From the NCBI GenBank assembly GCA_949825045.1, contig OX463818.1, positions 31,264,906 through 31,328,905 on the forward strand: DNA of 64,000 nucleotides, given 5' to 3'. The first letter of the stretch is position 1. Every line of letters starts with the position of its first letter. This stretch comes from Argyresthia goedartella. Its lineage: Eukaryota > Arthropoda > Insecta > Lepidoptera > Argyresthiidae. Shown here one piece after another: positions 52,990 through 63,827 of the stretch. A model generated the notes under the pieces. The model worked only from the letters and a program-made list of their open reading frames with translations, did no database searches and was not told the DNA's origin. Position numbers and translations under genes: made by a program.

Positions 52990-53665
52990 GTCAACCCACA
53001 TGGGAGGAGATGATGCTATGTTATGATTATAAGAACATTGTTAACTTTCGAAGAAACTGTGATATACATAACTTTAATACTAGAAACAAGGACAAACTTG
53101 CAGTGCCCACTACTCGGCTCCATAAAATAAAAAACTCGTTCAAGGGTAATTGTGTAAGATTTTACAATAAACTCCCAAGCACTTTGACAGATCTATCAAT
53201 TAATAAGTTCAAGAAATACATCAAGCAAAGGCTTATTTCTAAAGCTTACTACAGTATTAAAGAGTACATAGACGATAAAAATGCTTGGGACTGAATTGTT
53301 CTAATTAATTGTGAGCATCCTCACTGCCAGAGTTTCTTTTACTGGACACTTGGAGGCCTTTTACACCTCCAAAGATTAATTTAATTATACAACTCTTGAC
53401 TGTGGGGACCATTTACATCTCCTATTATCATTGTATTATTGACTAAAGAGACTATACATCTCTGTTATTTATATTTTAATTATTTTATTATGACATTTGA
53501 GACTCTTTACATCTCTCAGAAACAATAATTAAGTACTTTTTTTTTTCTGATAATATGATAATAATACCAAATGTTCTGTAAAAAATGAAATGAAATGACA
53601 TGTGAAAGTGCCCTTGTGGCCTATTTACAGAATAAACGTTTTGAGTTTTGAGTTTTGAGTTTTAT
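52990..53665 (+). mobile_element. LINE 3' end (family related to B)
   Basis: A coding tail is followed by a 3' UTR with repeated ttacatctc phrases (gaccatttacatctcc, gactctttacatctctc) and a terminal (ttttgag)n tract at 53637-53662. Confidence 0.75.
53010..53294 (+). pseudogene. LINE ORF2 C-terminal tail
   Basis: An open frame ends at TGA 53292-53294. It encodes NFRRNCDIHNFNTRNKDKLA, TTRLHKIKNSFKGNCVRFYN and KLPSTLTDLSINKFKKYIKQ, ending DDKNAWD. TRNxxxLxxPxxRLxxxxxSFxGxxxRFYNKLP is the C-terminal block of Jockey/CR1-like ORF2 proteins. The RT domain is missing; the in-frame ATG at 52941 lies in unrelated sequence. Confidence 0.75.
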
Positions 53666-54054
53666 GTGTTATATTGTTGAGAGCTACAACCCATATTACT
53701 TAGGTAATGTCCATACTATTCTGTCCCAGGTCAGACGACGGGTGTATAGCGCTCGCCCGACCGCGTCCCTTTGACTTGTGCGCATCCGTTCTACACAAAC
53801 ACTGTGGTCCGATAGGTGCAGATTGATTTTTTTTGCGCGCTAACAATTGCATATGTTTCTGTCAGCGTCAGACAGACCGTACCTCCACGGAGTGTGACGG
53901 AATTGCCACCGTGCGATCTGAACTTCCAGTGACTCTTATGGACTATACTATGAAGATCCTTTCATCTGGACTCGCATACGTTTTCACTCTAGCAATGATT
54001 CGTGCTTCTCACTCCGAATATCGCTCCGAGCTCTCCGATCGTGAATATTAGAGA
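53666..54054. other. No gene recognised
   Basis: The frame 53833-54051 (MRANNCICFCQRQTDRTS...) has no family resemblance. Confidence 0.35.
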
Positions 54055-54452
54055 AAACCGGTCAAGTGCGAGTCTAAATCGCGCACGAAGGGTTCCGTAC
54101 CACCGTTCAATGGAAGCGATGGTGTGGAGTGAATAGTTTGGATTTTACACATCAAAATGTTGTTTACAAAGTTATTGGTGCGGTTACTTTTACACTCCAT
54201 GTACGTAACCAGGTGCATTCATAAGTTTGTATGTGGTATTGAAAGAATTGTTGTATGGGAGCCCCCTTAAATATTTATTTTATCCTGTTTTTTAGTATTT
54301 GTTGTTATAGCGGCAACAGAAATACATAATCTGTGAAAATTTCAACTCGCTAGCTAGCTAGGTTCTTGAGATACAGCCTGGTGACAGACGGACGGACAGC
54401 GAAGTCTTAGTAATAGGGTTCCGTTCTTACCCGTTGGGTACGGAACCCTAAA
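54055..54452 (+). repeat. GGTTCCGTACC-family repeat, full length
   Basis: From aaaccggtcaagtgcgagtc to ccgttgggtacggaaccct. Very similar to 30902-31335 but with a short (ggac)n tract. Confidence 0.85.
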
Positions 54453-54456
54453 AACC

Positions 54457-54658
54457 AACATAAACATTTACATACAGGCACGTACATTGCTCCTGGCCCC
54501 ACACTAGGATACTCTGTGTCGTGGGAACCAGAAACAGCGACGTCACACATATAATCATTCATGACCTGGGGTTTTTTTCTTTACCCCCAGCTGGGGATCG
54601 AACCCGGGGCCTCTCGCATTGTAGGCAGGGCCACAACGGCAGCGCCACAGAGGACGTT
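54457..54658 (-). mobile_element. SINE-2 copy, full length
   Basis: Inverted; the head is gtcctctgtggcgctgccgt and the B box gggttcgatcc. It directly abuts the preceding repeat. Confidence 0.82.
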
Positions 54659-54661
54659 AGA

Positions 54662-54780
54662 TGCACAGTTGCGTCCACGTTGAGCCATTTATTCAAATTT
54701 TGCGTGACAGGGGACTAGCCCATCGCCCTATGGAGAGATATGACGTCTTTCCTCACGATGAGTACCATCACCATCATATT
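54662..54780 (-). repeat. SINE-3 middle fragment
   Basis: Inverted: gcgtgacaggggactagccc and tttcctcacgatgagtacca. Both ends are lost. Confidence 0.6.
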
Positions 54781-54949
54781 AAAATATGGACAGGAAATAT
54801 TCTGATGACTCGTGCAGTTTTCTCCTGCCTGCTCGTTCTTGTCACGTATGCCATAAAGGTCATATTGCAACAATATGTGAGTTTAATTCTGCGCATTGGT
54901 CCGGAACAGATCTTTCCGGCCTTCGCAGCCGGTGGCAGTATTTATTTTG

Positions 54950-55440
54950 CAAGTGGGCGTCGGACTTGCACACGAAGGGTTCCGTAAGATCGTAAAATAA
55001 AAAACACAAACCAATAATGCCCTTTGTATGGGAGCCCCTTCATTTTAAAACACTCATATAGTTCATTATGTGTCGCGGAAGCGGCAACACAAACTTATTT
55101 ATTTTAACTGTAATTATTTGCAGTTATTCTTAGTACACATTTGCAGTTATTCTTAGTACACATTTGCAGTTATTCTTAGTACACATTTGCAGTTATTCTT
55201 AGTACACATTTGCAGTTATTCTTAGTACACATTTGCAGTTATTCTTAGTACACATTTTGCCTCTTCTTTACATCGGACCAACAGAAATACACATTCTGTG
55301 AACGTTTAACTACCTATTACTTATACTATGCTATTACGGTTCACGTGGTGCAGGCTGACACAACCCGCTCTGACGGACAGACGGACGGACGGACTGCGGT
55401 GGCTTAGTAATAAGGTCCCGTTTGGCACCCTTCGGCACAA
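54950..55440 (+). repeat. GGTTCCGTACC-family, divergent copy with minisatellite
   Basis: Starts agtgggcgtcggacttgcac, then cacgaagggttccgtaagat. Ends gcggtggcttagtaataagg and tcccgtttggcacccttcgg. It is interrupted by the 23 bp array at 55117-55256. Confidence 0.7.
55117..55256 (+). repeat. 23 bp tandem repeat, six units
   Basis: tttgcagttattcttagtac begins at 55117, 55140, 55163, 55186, 55209 and 55232. The units are identical by eye. Confidence 0.95.
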
Positions 55441-55479
55441 CTCGCAACAACAATATACGAGTATGTATTTTATTTGCCG

Positions 55480-55690
55480 TATTTTATAGATATTTAATTT
55501 ACTCATATGTATTTTATTATTGTTTAGATATTGTGCACTGCCTAGCTTTTCTTGATAAAATTTCCTGTCATGCCTTGGTTTGCTGGAAGAGAAGGCGATA
55601 ATCTTTTTAGAGATAAGCTCGCCTTTGTACATATATTTTCTCTTAATGTATATTTTTAAATAACTGTGTTCAATAGAGAATTATGAATGA
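55480..55690 (+). repeat. LINE family A 3' UTR fragment
   Basis: cctgtcatgccttggtttgc, agataagctcgcctttgtac, with a tail gaattatgaatgaatgaa. Confidence 0.6.
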
Positions 55691-55917
55691 ATGAACTCTA
55701 AAAACGAAAATACACGTTTCATTCTGATGATTACGCGTCGATTGTTCTATGGATGTGATAGGATTTTATTTATCGTACTTGAACACTCGAACTGAAACTA
55801 TTGCATTCAGTAACTACTTAATGACACTGCAACTCAGAAAAATAAAATTTCTAACAGTCTTTATAACATAACCTAATATAACCTAAGATTAACATCACAT
55901 TTACATATAGGCTATAA

Positions 55918-56215
55918 TGAGCTGGCTGCGTGGTCTAATGGGTTTCACGCTTGCATCTCACACAGGAGATGCAGGTTCGAAACCTGACCATGTACCAAGG
56001 AGATAAATAATTGATCTCAAGTACAGTATCGGACGTTCAGTGTTTCGGATGACACGTTAAGCTGCAGGTCCCGGCTGCTGCCGTGGCGTGGTAGTGTTCG
56101 TAAAACCCGCCATCAACCCGCACAAGCCAGAGCGTGGTGGAGTATTGCTTGGTTTTACTCGTATCCGGGTAAAGGCCTGTGCCCCTTGGTGGAGACGTTA
56201 ATGGGCTACATTTAT
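55918..56215 (+). mobile_element. Chimeric SINE: SINE-3 head, SINE-C tail
   Basis: The head gctgcgtggtctaatgggtt (A box) and caggttcgaaacctgacca (B box) is that of SINE-3, up to about 56036. After that the sequence is tttcggatgacacgttaagc, aggtcccggctgctgc and cgtatccgggtaaaggcctg, the SINE-C tail of 10507-10871. Confidence 0.75.
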
Positions 56216-56345
56216 TGGCCCTACACTAGGATGTGTTTGGGAAACTAGAAACATAATGAAAACATCCAAGACCTGGTGTTTTTTTCGGTTTTTGGATTCC
56301 TCTCGCATAGGAAGCTCAGCCACAACCGCCAGGCCAATCAATGCG
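56216..56345 (-). repeat. Degenerate SINE-2 fragment
   Basis: ggccctacactaggatgtgt, catccaagacctggtgtttt, cctctcgcataggaagctca, cacaaccgccaggcc: inverted SINE-2 with several small deletions. Confidence 0.6.
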
Positions 56346-56404
56346 ATTCTAAGACCAACTAACTAAGACACTAAACTGATGACCTTGAATCCGATAGCTT
56401 CCAT

Positions 56405-56790
56405 TTTCAAACACACTTTTTTAATTAGTTGACCGAGCGAGCGAAGCGTCCAGATTCGATATTGGCCGACTATGCCTTTGTCCGTCTGTCTCTCCTCGCC
56501 TACAGATCACATTTTTCAACCAATTTAATAGAAAATTGGCACACAAGTTCCTTGATTTAATTAATGATTTAAGTCGATTGCGATTTTTGTTTGGGGGGAA
56601 AATAAGGAGTGAAAGGGGGGAAGTTTACTGTTGCGTTATTTATCGACGGATTTCAGTGAAATTTGAGAGGCACACTGAGGACTTCATTCTACACAAGATG
56701 TTACAAAAAAAAGGGGGGGGGGGATTGGAGGGGGAGGCACTTAGGGGTATTTTCGATGCTCCGTAACTGTGTTGTAGATAAAGCTAGACA
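56405..56790 (+). repeat. GAGCGAGCGAAGCG repeat, copy 1
   Basis: Matches 62335-62700 inverted: gaaaattggcacacaagttc, tatcgacggatttcagtgaa, a run of G (56711-56722) and ggcacttaggggtattttcg. The frame 56536-56766 falls inside. Confidence 0.65.
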
Positions 56791-57284
56791 ACTGAATTTT
56801 CTGCAACTAATAATAGTCCACAATTAATTATAATAATATAAATTCAGTCAATTTGAACCATTCTATTGGAAACGACAGCCGTTCAAAGTTCCGTCATTCT
56901 GTCACTGACTGACTCGTCATCGATCATCAAAATTCTAAGGTACATCTAGCAGACCTACCCCTTGACATTTTAAACTGGCGAGGTCTACTGTTCTTCCAGA
57001 ACCACTAGCTTAGTAGACTAATTGTGTCGCCTCCACCATCGGTCCCATTGTAGATTAAACAAACAATTGAAAGTGGCTGCAACAGACCGCCCTCTATGCA
57101 GAGGGGTGCATGGAAGTGGAGGAAACCATTAAGCACGTGCACGTGGCCATCCACAATATAAACCAGGATGCCCTGCTACTCCAGCTGGTGCAGGTGTTAG
57201 GGTGGCTGATTATATGTCTGCCTATGATGATCATAGAGCAACAGTCCCCCCCCAGTAATACAATAGTCAATTGTGTGCCACAGA
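56791..57284. other. No gene recognised
   Basis: The frame 57110-57343 (MEVEETIKHVHVAIHNINQD...) looks moderately protein-like but matches nothing I know. A fragment of repeat R (ggcgaggtctactg) is at 56979. Confidence 0.35.
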
Positions 57285-57425
57285 GGCTAACCCATCGCCA
57301 CAATGGTGATATGAAGGTTTCCTCATGTTGGCCTTCACGTTAGAACATCCGTACACTATTACAGACTTTTTATAAATTACTTATTTCTTTGGTATAGTCA
57401 GCACTGCGATTCGAATCCGCAACGC
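57285..57425 (-). repeat. SINE-3 fragment
   Basis: Inverted and degraded: aggctaacccatcgccacaa, ggtttcctcatgttggcctt, ttagaacatccgtaca, gattcgaatccgc. Confidence 0.55.
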
Positions 57426-57744
57426 TGTTGGAAGAAATATCTTATTTATAATTGTTCGCTCGAGATGTAGTAGTTTGGTTAATTGCTACATTTCGAAGCC
57501 GCCTCTGTGTAATAAGAGCTTCAGCTTGCTGTGCGTCGTAGGACATAAAGACAATGATTATCAAATGTTTACGTAATGAGTCTCGCTCCCTATTGTTACT
57601 GTCAGTCGCACCGCGCTAGTTACGAGGTAGACTCACAACTCACAACAGGCCGTCACAGAAATGCGATTAAATAATCAACTTTATTTACCATATTTTAAGC
57701 CACTTGGATAATTGAGTTACTGGCTAAACGTTAGCGCGATTATA

Positions 57745-57990
57745 CATAACATACATTTACATATAGGCACATACACTGCTTCTGGCCCCACACTAAGATA
57801 CCCTGTGTCCTACCACCTACTGTGGGAACCAGAAACAGCGCCATCACACTGTGATGGCGCTGTGGTTCCCACGATATTGGATTTGATCCCACACGTATGA
57901 AAATCCAACACCTGTTTTTTTTTCCCGATCGAACCCGGGACCTCTCGCATGGTAGGCAGAGCTACAACCGCTGCGCCATAGATGTCGTAT
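57745..57990 (-). mobile_element. SINE-2 copy with internal inverted duplication
   Basis: Inverted SINE-2 (gacatctatggcgcagcggt head, B box gggttcgatcg). In the middle (about 57823-57876), gtgggaacc-agaa-acagcgccatcaca is followed by tgtgatggcgctgt-ggttcccac. This forms a hairpin absent from other copies. Confidence 0.78.
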
Positions 57991-58035
57991 TTATGCCTCT
58001 GACCCCCAGTTTTAGCCATCATCATACATTGTATT

Positions 58036-58080
58036 AATGTGTCCAAGGTATTATTATTATTATTATATTATTATTATTGT
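58036..58080 (+). repeat. SINE-1 tail remnant
   Basis: aatgtgtccaaggtattatt plus (att)n only. Confidence 0.55.
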
Positions 58081-58219
58081 AACAGATGGTTCAAGCAGCG
58101 TCCAATATACATCTGCGCTCGTGACTATACAGTCCGATTTTGGAGCGGCAGACATGGCCGCACGCGCGGCACACGTGTAGTGACGCTGCTGGTGGTGCGT
58201 GCGGTCTGGGCAGACCTTC

Positions 58220-58620
58220 ATAACGTTATAAAATATAACGCTATATTGTGTTATGTAACGTTATAATCAATTCGTTTCGTTATTGTAGCGCTATTGTAAC
58301 GTTACGATAACAAAACTTTAGGAGAAACATAACGAAATCAAAATAACGTTATGAATAAAGTTATCGCGCTTTTGCCGTCGCTATGTCTGCTGTGTGTTGT
58401 TTAGGTACCTACACTACTCACGCGCGCAATGCGTAAAAAAGATGGACTATAACGAAGGAGTGTGGGCGTGAAAGAGATGCCGTATAACGTTATGATAACG
58501 TTATTTTGTGCATAGCGCTACTGATCATAAAACTAAGATAATAACGTTATAGCCGTATAACGTTATAACCTTCCCTAGCGCTATGATGCATAACATTATG
58601 AGGATATTAACGTTATATGC
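58220..58620. repeat. Cluster of ATAACGTTAT palindromes
   Basis: At least eight copies of taacgtta-type palindromes occur in 400 bp (near 58222, 58256, 58293, 58345, 58485, 58496, 58540, 58559, 58606), several in pairs (gtataacgttatgataacgt). Spacing is irregular, so it is not a simple tandem array. Confidence 0.75.
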
Positions 58621-58907
58621 AGGTCTGGGTCTGGGTGGCAGAATATACCGTTGTTCCCTTTTTGCGGCTAGGGCGTCAAACCAGGCCCTGTCGTGCATTG
58701 TGCGATCCTCCGCGCAACTCTCCTGCACTCGCCTCGGTGGGTGGCGAGCTCTCCTCATCTGCTGGCTTCGATGTTGAACGCGCCCAAGTCTCGCTTGGCG
58801 GAATCTTTGGAACGCAACAGACTGGTCTTTTGGCGCGCGCGACTTGACTCAAAAGGGGTTTTTAGCCCCTTCATTCAATACTCCCGTTTGAGCAGCTTTT
58901 TATAGTA

Positions 58908-59135
58908 GGGGAAATATTAAACTGCACATAGATAATACCGATTTGCACAGGAAATATACTGATTTTTACAGCAAATATCAGGGAAAAAGCCTGCGGTAGC
59001 TTAGGTGAAGGTGAATCCTTCGTATTAGGTTGAACATGTAAGAACAACAAAAATACTTAAAACACAAAAAAAAATTTTGCTGATCCTTTTTTGCTGTCAA
59101 AATCAGTAAATTTACTGTGTGATTAAATACAAGCC
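58908..59135 (-). mobile_element. HP element copy
   Basis: From gggaaatattaaactgcac to gattaaatacaagcc, with a duplicated ttgcacaggaaatatactga segment at the left end. The hairpin is deleted. The flanks (tttatagta / ttttagtag) match only if one base is shifted. Confidence 0.7.
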
Positions 59136-59227
59136 TTTTAGTAGCAGTTGTGGTTTGATGGAGTTGATACGCAATCCTTTTTTGTGTCAATACTTTATCG
59201 TGCATTCAGTCATTGACTATGCGCTGA

Positions 59228-59570
59228 TTTTCAACCAACTTCAAAAAGGAGAAGGTTTTCAATTCGTCAGTTTTTTTTTGTGTGTTTGTTACGCGATTAT
59301 TCCGTCAATTATGTACCGATTTAGATGATTCTTGTTTTGATTGGTAGGTCATACTTCGGAGGTGGTCCCATATTAATTTTATCAAAATTGATTGAGAGCT
59401 TTTTGAAAAAATCAACAAAATCAAAAAAAAATACACAGATGATGGTTTGTGGTTTCGTGCAGCAAAAGTTTAGATGAGGACTTTTCATGTCACAGACTTT
59501 ATTCACACCCCGACCCGGGAGGGAAGAAATAGGGCTTTGACTTGAAGTCGGTGTTTTAAGTTTTTAACTT
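59228..59570 (+). repeat. CGACTTCAAAA-family repeat, copy 3
   Basis: Starts ttttcaaccaacttcaaaaa and ends agggctttgacttgaagtcg. Inner block tgtgtttgttacgcgattat. The frames 59119-59506 overlap it. Confidence 0.65.
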
Positions 59571-60402
59571 GGTGAATTATTTGAATAATGGTGTTTTGTA
59601 GAGTTGTTACCCCATTGGGATTACTCTTTGTTTGTGCCTTAAAGGCAGTCCAGGGGGGATGATTGATGATTATGAGGTGGGACGCCCACTGAACCACGGG
59701 CGGGGATCGGTCCTCCATCGTGACTATTTCACCCAAGTCCAGGGAGGATACCACAACCTTTAAGCGATTTAGATAAGGTTCAAAACCATAACATCACCTT
59801 GGCTACCATTTCCATTCCAATACATCATAATTTACCACACACACACACACACAACTGAATCGGCACAAGACGTTGTGGTAACCCACCTGATCTAATATAC
59901 TGGCCTGCATAACTTTTAAAGTAAACAATCTTGATACTTTTGAAATCAGAAGTACTCGAAAAAGAGTTTAATTGGTTTAAAAGTCTTTTAATTGCGGTTA
60001 AAAATATACTACCGAGTCAAATTATGTATTTTACAATGGTATCCCTTTTCGGCATACGCCCATGAAAAAACAGACTCTATCTAAAAAAACTACTTATTTC
60101 TAGATTTCTTATCCGGAGAAGTGAAGATTTCTTAACAATATGTAAAATCATCTTAGATATAAACAAGAATTATTGATTTCATAAACTTTTGACACAACTT
60201 AGATTTTCGCGATACCATGAATCGGCATTCTCCTTTGTAGTTTCAAAGAAAGCTGATATATATTTTTTTAAAACGTTTGTTATTTCAAATCTCTAGCTTC
60301 TATAGTATGATAAGTGTGATACTTAGTTTTGCAGGCCAGTGTATATTAACGTCTCGTCAGGCGGCCCATATTGGAGGAAATAGACAGTTGCCAATTTCAT
60401 GG
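59571..60402. other. No gene recognised
   Basis: A short (ac)n tract is at 59833-59850. The frame 59503-59754 has no motif. Confidence 0.4.
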
Positions 60403-61040
60403 GATGTTTTTTTTTTTTTTTTAATCTTATTTATTTTATAAGCCATATGTACATCTTATGATTAAGTCAGCTTAAAAATAATTAACAAAGTTACAGTGCT
60501 TACAGTATTACTTTAACAAAAGAAAATAACATTAAATAAATCTAAAATTGGTTAGTTACATAAGAATTTTGTAGTGTTCCCATCTGAGATTCAAAGAGGT
60601 TATCAAGAAACTTAAGAATCTGTTGCTATACTCGACAGTGAACTCTGAGCTTAGAATTCGATGGAAAAGGAAGAGAAGATCCCCCTCAGAGCACCGAGTT
60701 TCTTCGAGGAGGTCCAGCCTTGGTTGTTCATTTATTTTACACTCGAGAACTAAGTGAAGGAGGTCCTCCTCCCTCTCACATCGGGTACAATTAGGGTCGT
60801 CTCTTTTATTCATAATGAAACTAAATTTGTTAAGTGGGATGTGGTAAGTTCGGGTTCGGAAGCAAAGAACTAGTTCTCTTCTGTTGAAGCTTCGTGAGGC
60901 AAACCAAGGTACGCGAGGTGGTACGTCTACAACGGTGCTGTACCAGATGCCTCTGTTTTGAGAGCAGTCATTGAAATAGGATTTAAATCTAAAGTAGTTG
61001 TCGATTTTTATTCCGACAGAATTTGTAATGTAGTACTTTA
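60403..61040 (-). mobile_element. LINE 3' end with poly(A) tail
   Basis: A run of about 18 T at 60405-60422 is the poly(A) tail of a minus-strand retrotransposon. A 3' UTR of about 130 bp follows, then the coding tail. It is 5' truncated near 61040. Confidence 0.75.
60556..61037 (-). pseudogene. LINE ORF2 C-terminus with zinc-binding motif
   Basis: An open frame of about 160 codons, entered without an ATG (the first ATG at 60813 is internal). Order: YFRFKSYFNDCSQNRGIWY, VVDVPPRVPWFASRSFNRRE, LVLCFRTRTYHIPLNKFSFI, then DPNCTRCEREEDLLHLVLEC and a C-terminal tail ending YKILM. PRxPWF, then RTRTYHIPLN, then CxxCxxEEDLLHLVLEC is the arrangement after the RNase H region in R1/I/Jockey-type elements. 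The cysteine and histidine residues that would bind zinc are present. It is the best-preserved LINE protein piece here. Confidence 0.75.
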
Positions 61041-61139
61041 TCTACGCGATAAGGATTGAAAGTAAAATAAACTGCCGCAGATCTTCATCACATTTGGGCA
61101 GCAAGACGACTAAAGAGGTACCTAACTGAAGAGGTATCA

Positions 61140-61510
61140 GGGAAAGTCCCTCAATTTTCACTTTTAAGAAAAGATTGAAAGTGCATTTCCTTTCTCTTCC
61201 GTTGAAGGTACCATATCTATGTAGGTATATGTATGATTTATTATAGTTTATGTATGTTCATGCTATATATTGTATTTTATGTAGTTGAAGTATATATTTA
61301 TTTTATATTTGGTCTAGTGTATATATTTTGAAAGTAATTTTCGTACGTATGTATATTGCGTTATTATAGTGTTATTGCGAACTAGGACATTCCTGTATCA
61401 TTAACTCTCCTGTCTTGCCTAGGTTTGCTGGAAGAAATCTCTTTAGATAAGCTCGCCTTTACTAATAACATTTCTTTTAATTGATTGATATGAATATGAA
61501 TACCTATCTG
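61140..61510 (+). mobile_element. LINE family A 3' end
   Basis: ccctcaattttcacttttaa and gaaaagattgaaagtgcatt match 33100-33140, then the family 3' UTR (cctgtcttgcctaggtttgc, gataagctcgcctttac), tail gatatgaatatgaata. Confidence 0.75.
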
Positions 61511-61536
61511 TGTAGGTAAGTACGGAGCGATTTCCT

Positions 61537-61848
61537 TTGTGTGTAGCAGAAACCTCAACATGCGATCAATTTGCCTCTATGGGATATCAGAAATTCGACA
61601 AAGTTGTAAGACGAATTTTAGGTTACAATTCCAACAATTTTTCTGTGGAGTGGACATTTGGGGAAAATTTCCGCTATTCTCTTATCGCCACTTATCTAAA
61701 ATTGACATTAGGTATATATTATCATTGTCTGCCTTTTGTTATACGAAATGGACAGTACATACTGGATTACTATAGCATCTCTATAGAACATCGTTCACTT
61801 AGATTGGCAAAGCTATTTGGTAAGCTACATAGAGTTGACAATCAGTAA
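61537..61848 (+). other. Unassigned open frame of 103 codons
   Basis: The frame reads MCVAETSTCDQFASMGYQKF and further to HRSLRLAKLFGKLHRV. There is no recognisable domain, and the frame lies between a LINE tail and a minisatellite. Probably accidental. Confidence 0.15.
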
Positions 61849-61891
61849 TGACTATTAATACTAGTGGTTCTGTGAGTTCTCGCTTGTTTTA

Positions 61892-62171
61892 AATTTGAAG
61901 CTGCACGTATATACATTAGAATTTGAAGCTGCACGTATATACATTAGAATTTGAAGCTGCACGTATATACATTAGAATTTGAAGCTGCACGTATATACAT
62001 TAGAATTTGAACCTGCTCGTATATACATTAGAATTTGAAGCTGCACGTATATACATTAGAATTTGAAGCTGCACGTATATACATTAGAATTTGAAGCTGC
62101 ACGTATATACATTAGAATTTGAAGCTGCACGTATATACATTAGAATTTGAAGCTGCACGTATATACATTAG
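61892..62171 (+). repeat. 28 bp tandem repeat, ten units
   Basis: Unit aatttgaagctgcacgtata plus tacattag. Nine units look identical; one has aacctgctcg at about 62007. Confidence 0.95.
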
Positions 62172-62334
62172 AATTTTGATGATCGAAGACAGATCAAAGA
62201 TCAATGACAAGATGACGGAGCCATGAACGGCTCTCGTTTCCAATCTATTGGTTCACATCATAGATGTTCACATTGACTGACTTTCGGGAATTTGCCTATT
62301 TAAATTGTGGCCTATTAGATACAGGAAATTCAGG

Positions 62335-62700
62335 TGTGTAGCTTATCTACAACATAGTTACAGGGGGGGTCGAAAATACCCCGAAGTGCTCCCCCCCTCC
62401 ATTGCCCCCTTTTGGATTTTTTTGTTCACAATATGTTTGTAAAATGAAGTCATTTTTTGCAAATTTGATTGAAATCCGTCGATAAATAACGCTACAGAAA
62501 ACTTCCCCCCCCCCGCTCTGTTCTCCCCCCAATAAAATTCGCAATCGACAAAAAAAACAAAGAACTTGCCAACTGTGCCAATTTTTGTCAAAATCGGTTA
62601 TAAAATGCGACCTGTAGGCGAGAACAGACAGACGGATTGCCAATCTCGAAACTGAACGCTTTGTTGCTCGGTCAAAAAGAAACATTATATCGTAAACTGA
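62335..62700 (-). repeat. GAGCGAGCGAAGCG repeat, copy 2
   Basis: Inverted partner of 56405-56790. It includes C-runs at 62503-62513, gattgaaatccgtcgataaa and tgccaactgtgccaattttt. The minus-strand frame 62347-62733 is inside. Confidence 0.65.
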
Positions 62701-63407
62701 ACTAAAATCGCTTTTGCTCTTGCCACCATACATGATCGATATCGTAGGACAGCTGATAAAACAAAACCGAAAATACCTGTAGAACTAGAAACAATGTTTT
62801 TCTACTAGAAATGTAGCTGGTACAGCGTCTCGAAGCATGAAGACACGAAAACCAATTCTGCGGGCAAACGCAGTCCCAGTAATCTGATTTAATTGCATTT
62901 GCAGATAACTTTTTCTATTAGCTCGAGTTTCTGTAGGACATCGTTCGCGGAGACGCGTTGAAAAATTGTAAGTGGTTTGACCCGCCATCGGACTTTGACC
63001 TCCCGCCCTCCCCGCAGTAGTATACAACAAGTCCCTTAGGAGAGCAGATTTAAGGCCGTCCGGGGGTGTTCATAAATTGGTCAGACCGCAATACTGGCCC
63101 GTATTAGTTGATCTACCCCTCGTCTTTATTGTCTTGCACTCGAAGGGAAGCGGGGGTGAGGCTAACGACCTCTCTGGTGTATCTGTATACTGGTTCTACA
63201 AACGGGGTGGTTGGGTGGGGGGGCGTAAACAGACAGTTTTTATGCGGGTAGTCATTGATAATGGGGGTGCATTGTTTTGTCGTTCCTAAGTGAATGAGGG
63301 AGCGTTAATAGCGGCCAGTTATAAATCGATATGATGCAGTGTTGTGACTTAATCGATGAGTATGACTTATAAATAAGCACGCGGCATTGTTTCGGTAAGT
63401 GCTCTGA
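62701..63407. other. No gene recognised
   Basis: Mixed sequence with ggttgggtgggggggcg near 63208. The frames 62785-63289 have no motif. Confidence 0.4.
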
Positions 63408-63745
63408 GGATTTTAAAAACCATGTTAAAGCGACTTTGTCGAAAAAGGGATATTACAATGTTCAAGATTACTTAAATGCGGGGCTGTATGGGGTTAATCT
63501 GGCTCAACACAGACCTTGCTGTTAATAATTTTGTAATTATTTATTCCTGCTTATTAATTTTGATACTGATATTATAATATTTGTATTAGTTAAGCACAAG
63601 CAATTTTTAAAAGAGATCTTAAAATCAATCTGTGGGAGTTTCTACGGCCTTCTTCTCCCACAGTGGTCCAATGTAGAGAAGTGGCTAAAAATGACGATAT
63701 GTAAATATCTACAGTAATAAAGAAATTTGGAATTTGGGATTTGGA
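63408..63745 (+). mobile_element. LINE family B 3' end
   Basis: The coding tail FKNHVKATLSKKGYYNVQDY is at 63414-63473, then the family 3' UTR (gacagaccttgctg-type block, tcccacagtggtccaatgta) and a tail with (ttggaatttggga). Confidence 0.8.
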
Positions 63746-63827
63746 TGTTAAAATTGTTCTGTTTACGGCATACTGCCCCTATGCTTTTACACATGTCAAC
63801 TCTGAACCAACTATACCATACGGTCAT

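Noticed and set aside
62347..62733. 128-codon frame on the minus strand
   Set aside because: Lies inside the GAGCGAGCGAAGCG repeat and includes homopolymer runs; not conserved in the copy at 56405-56790.
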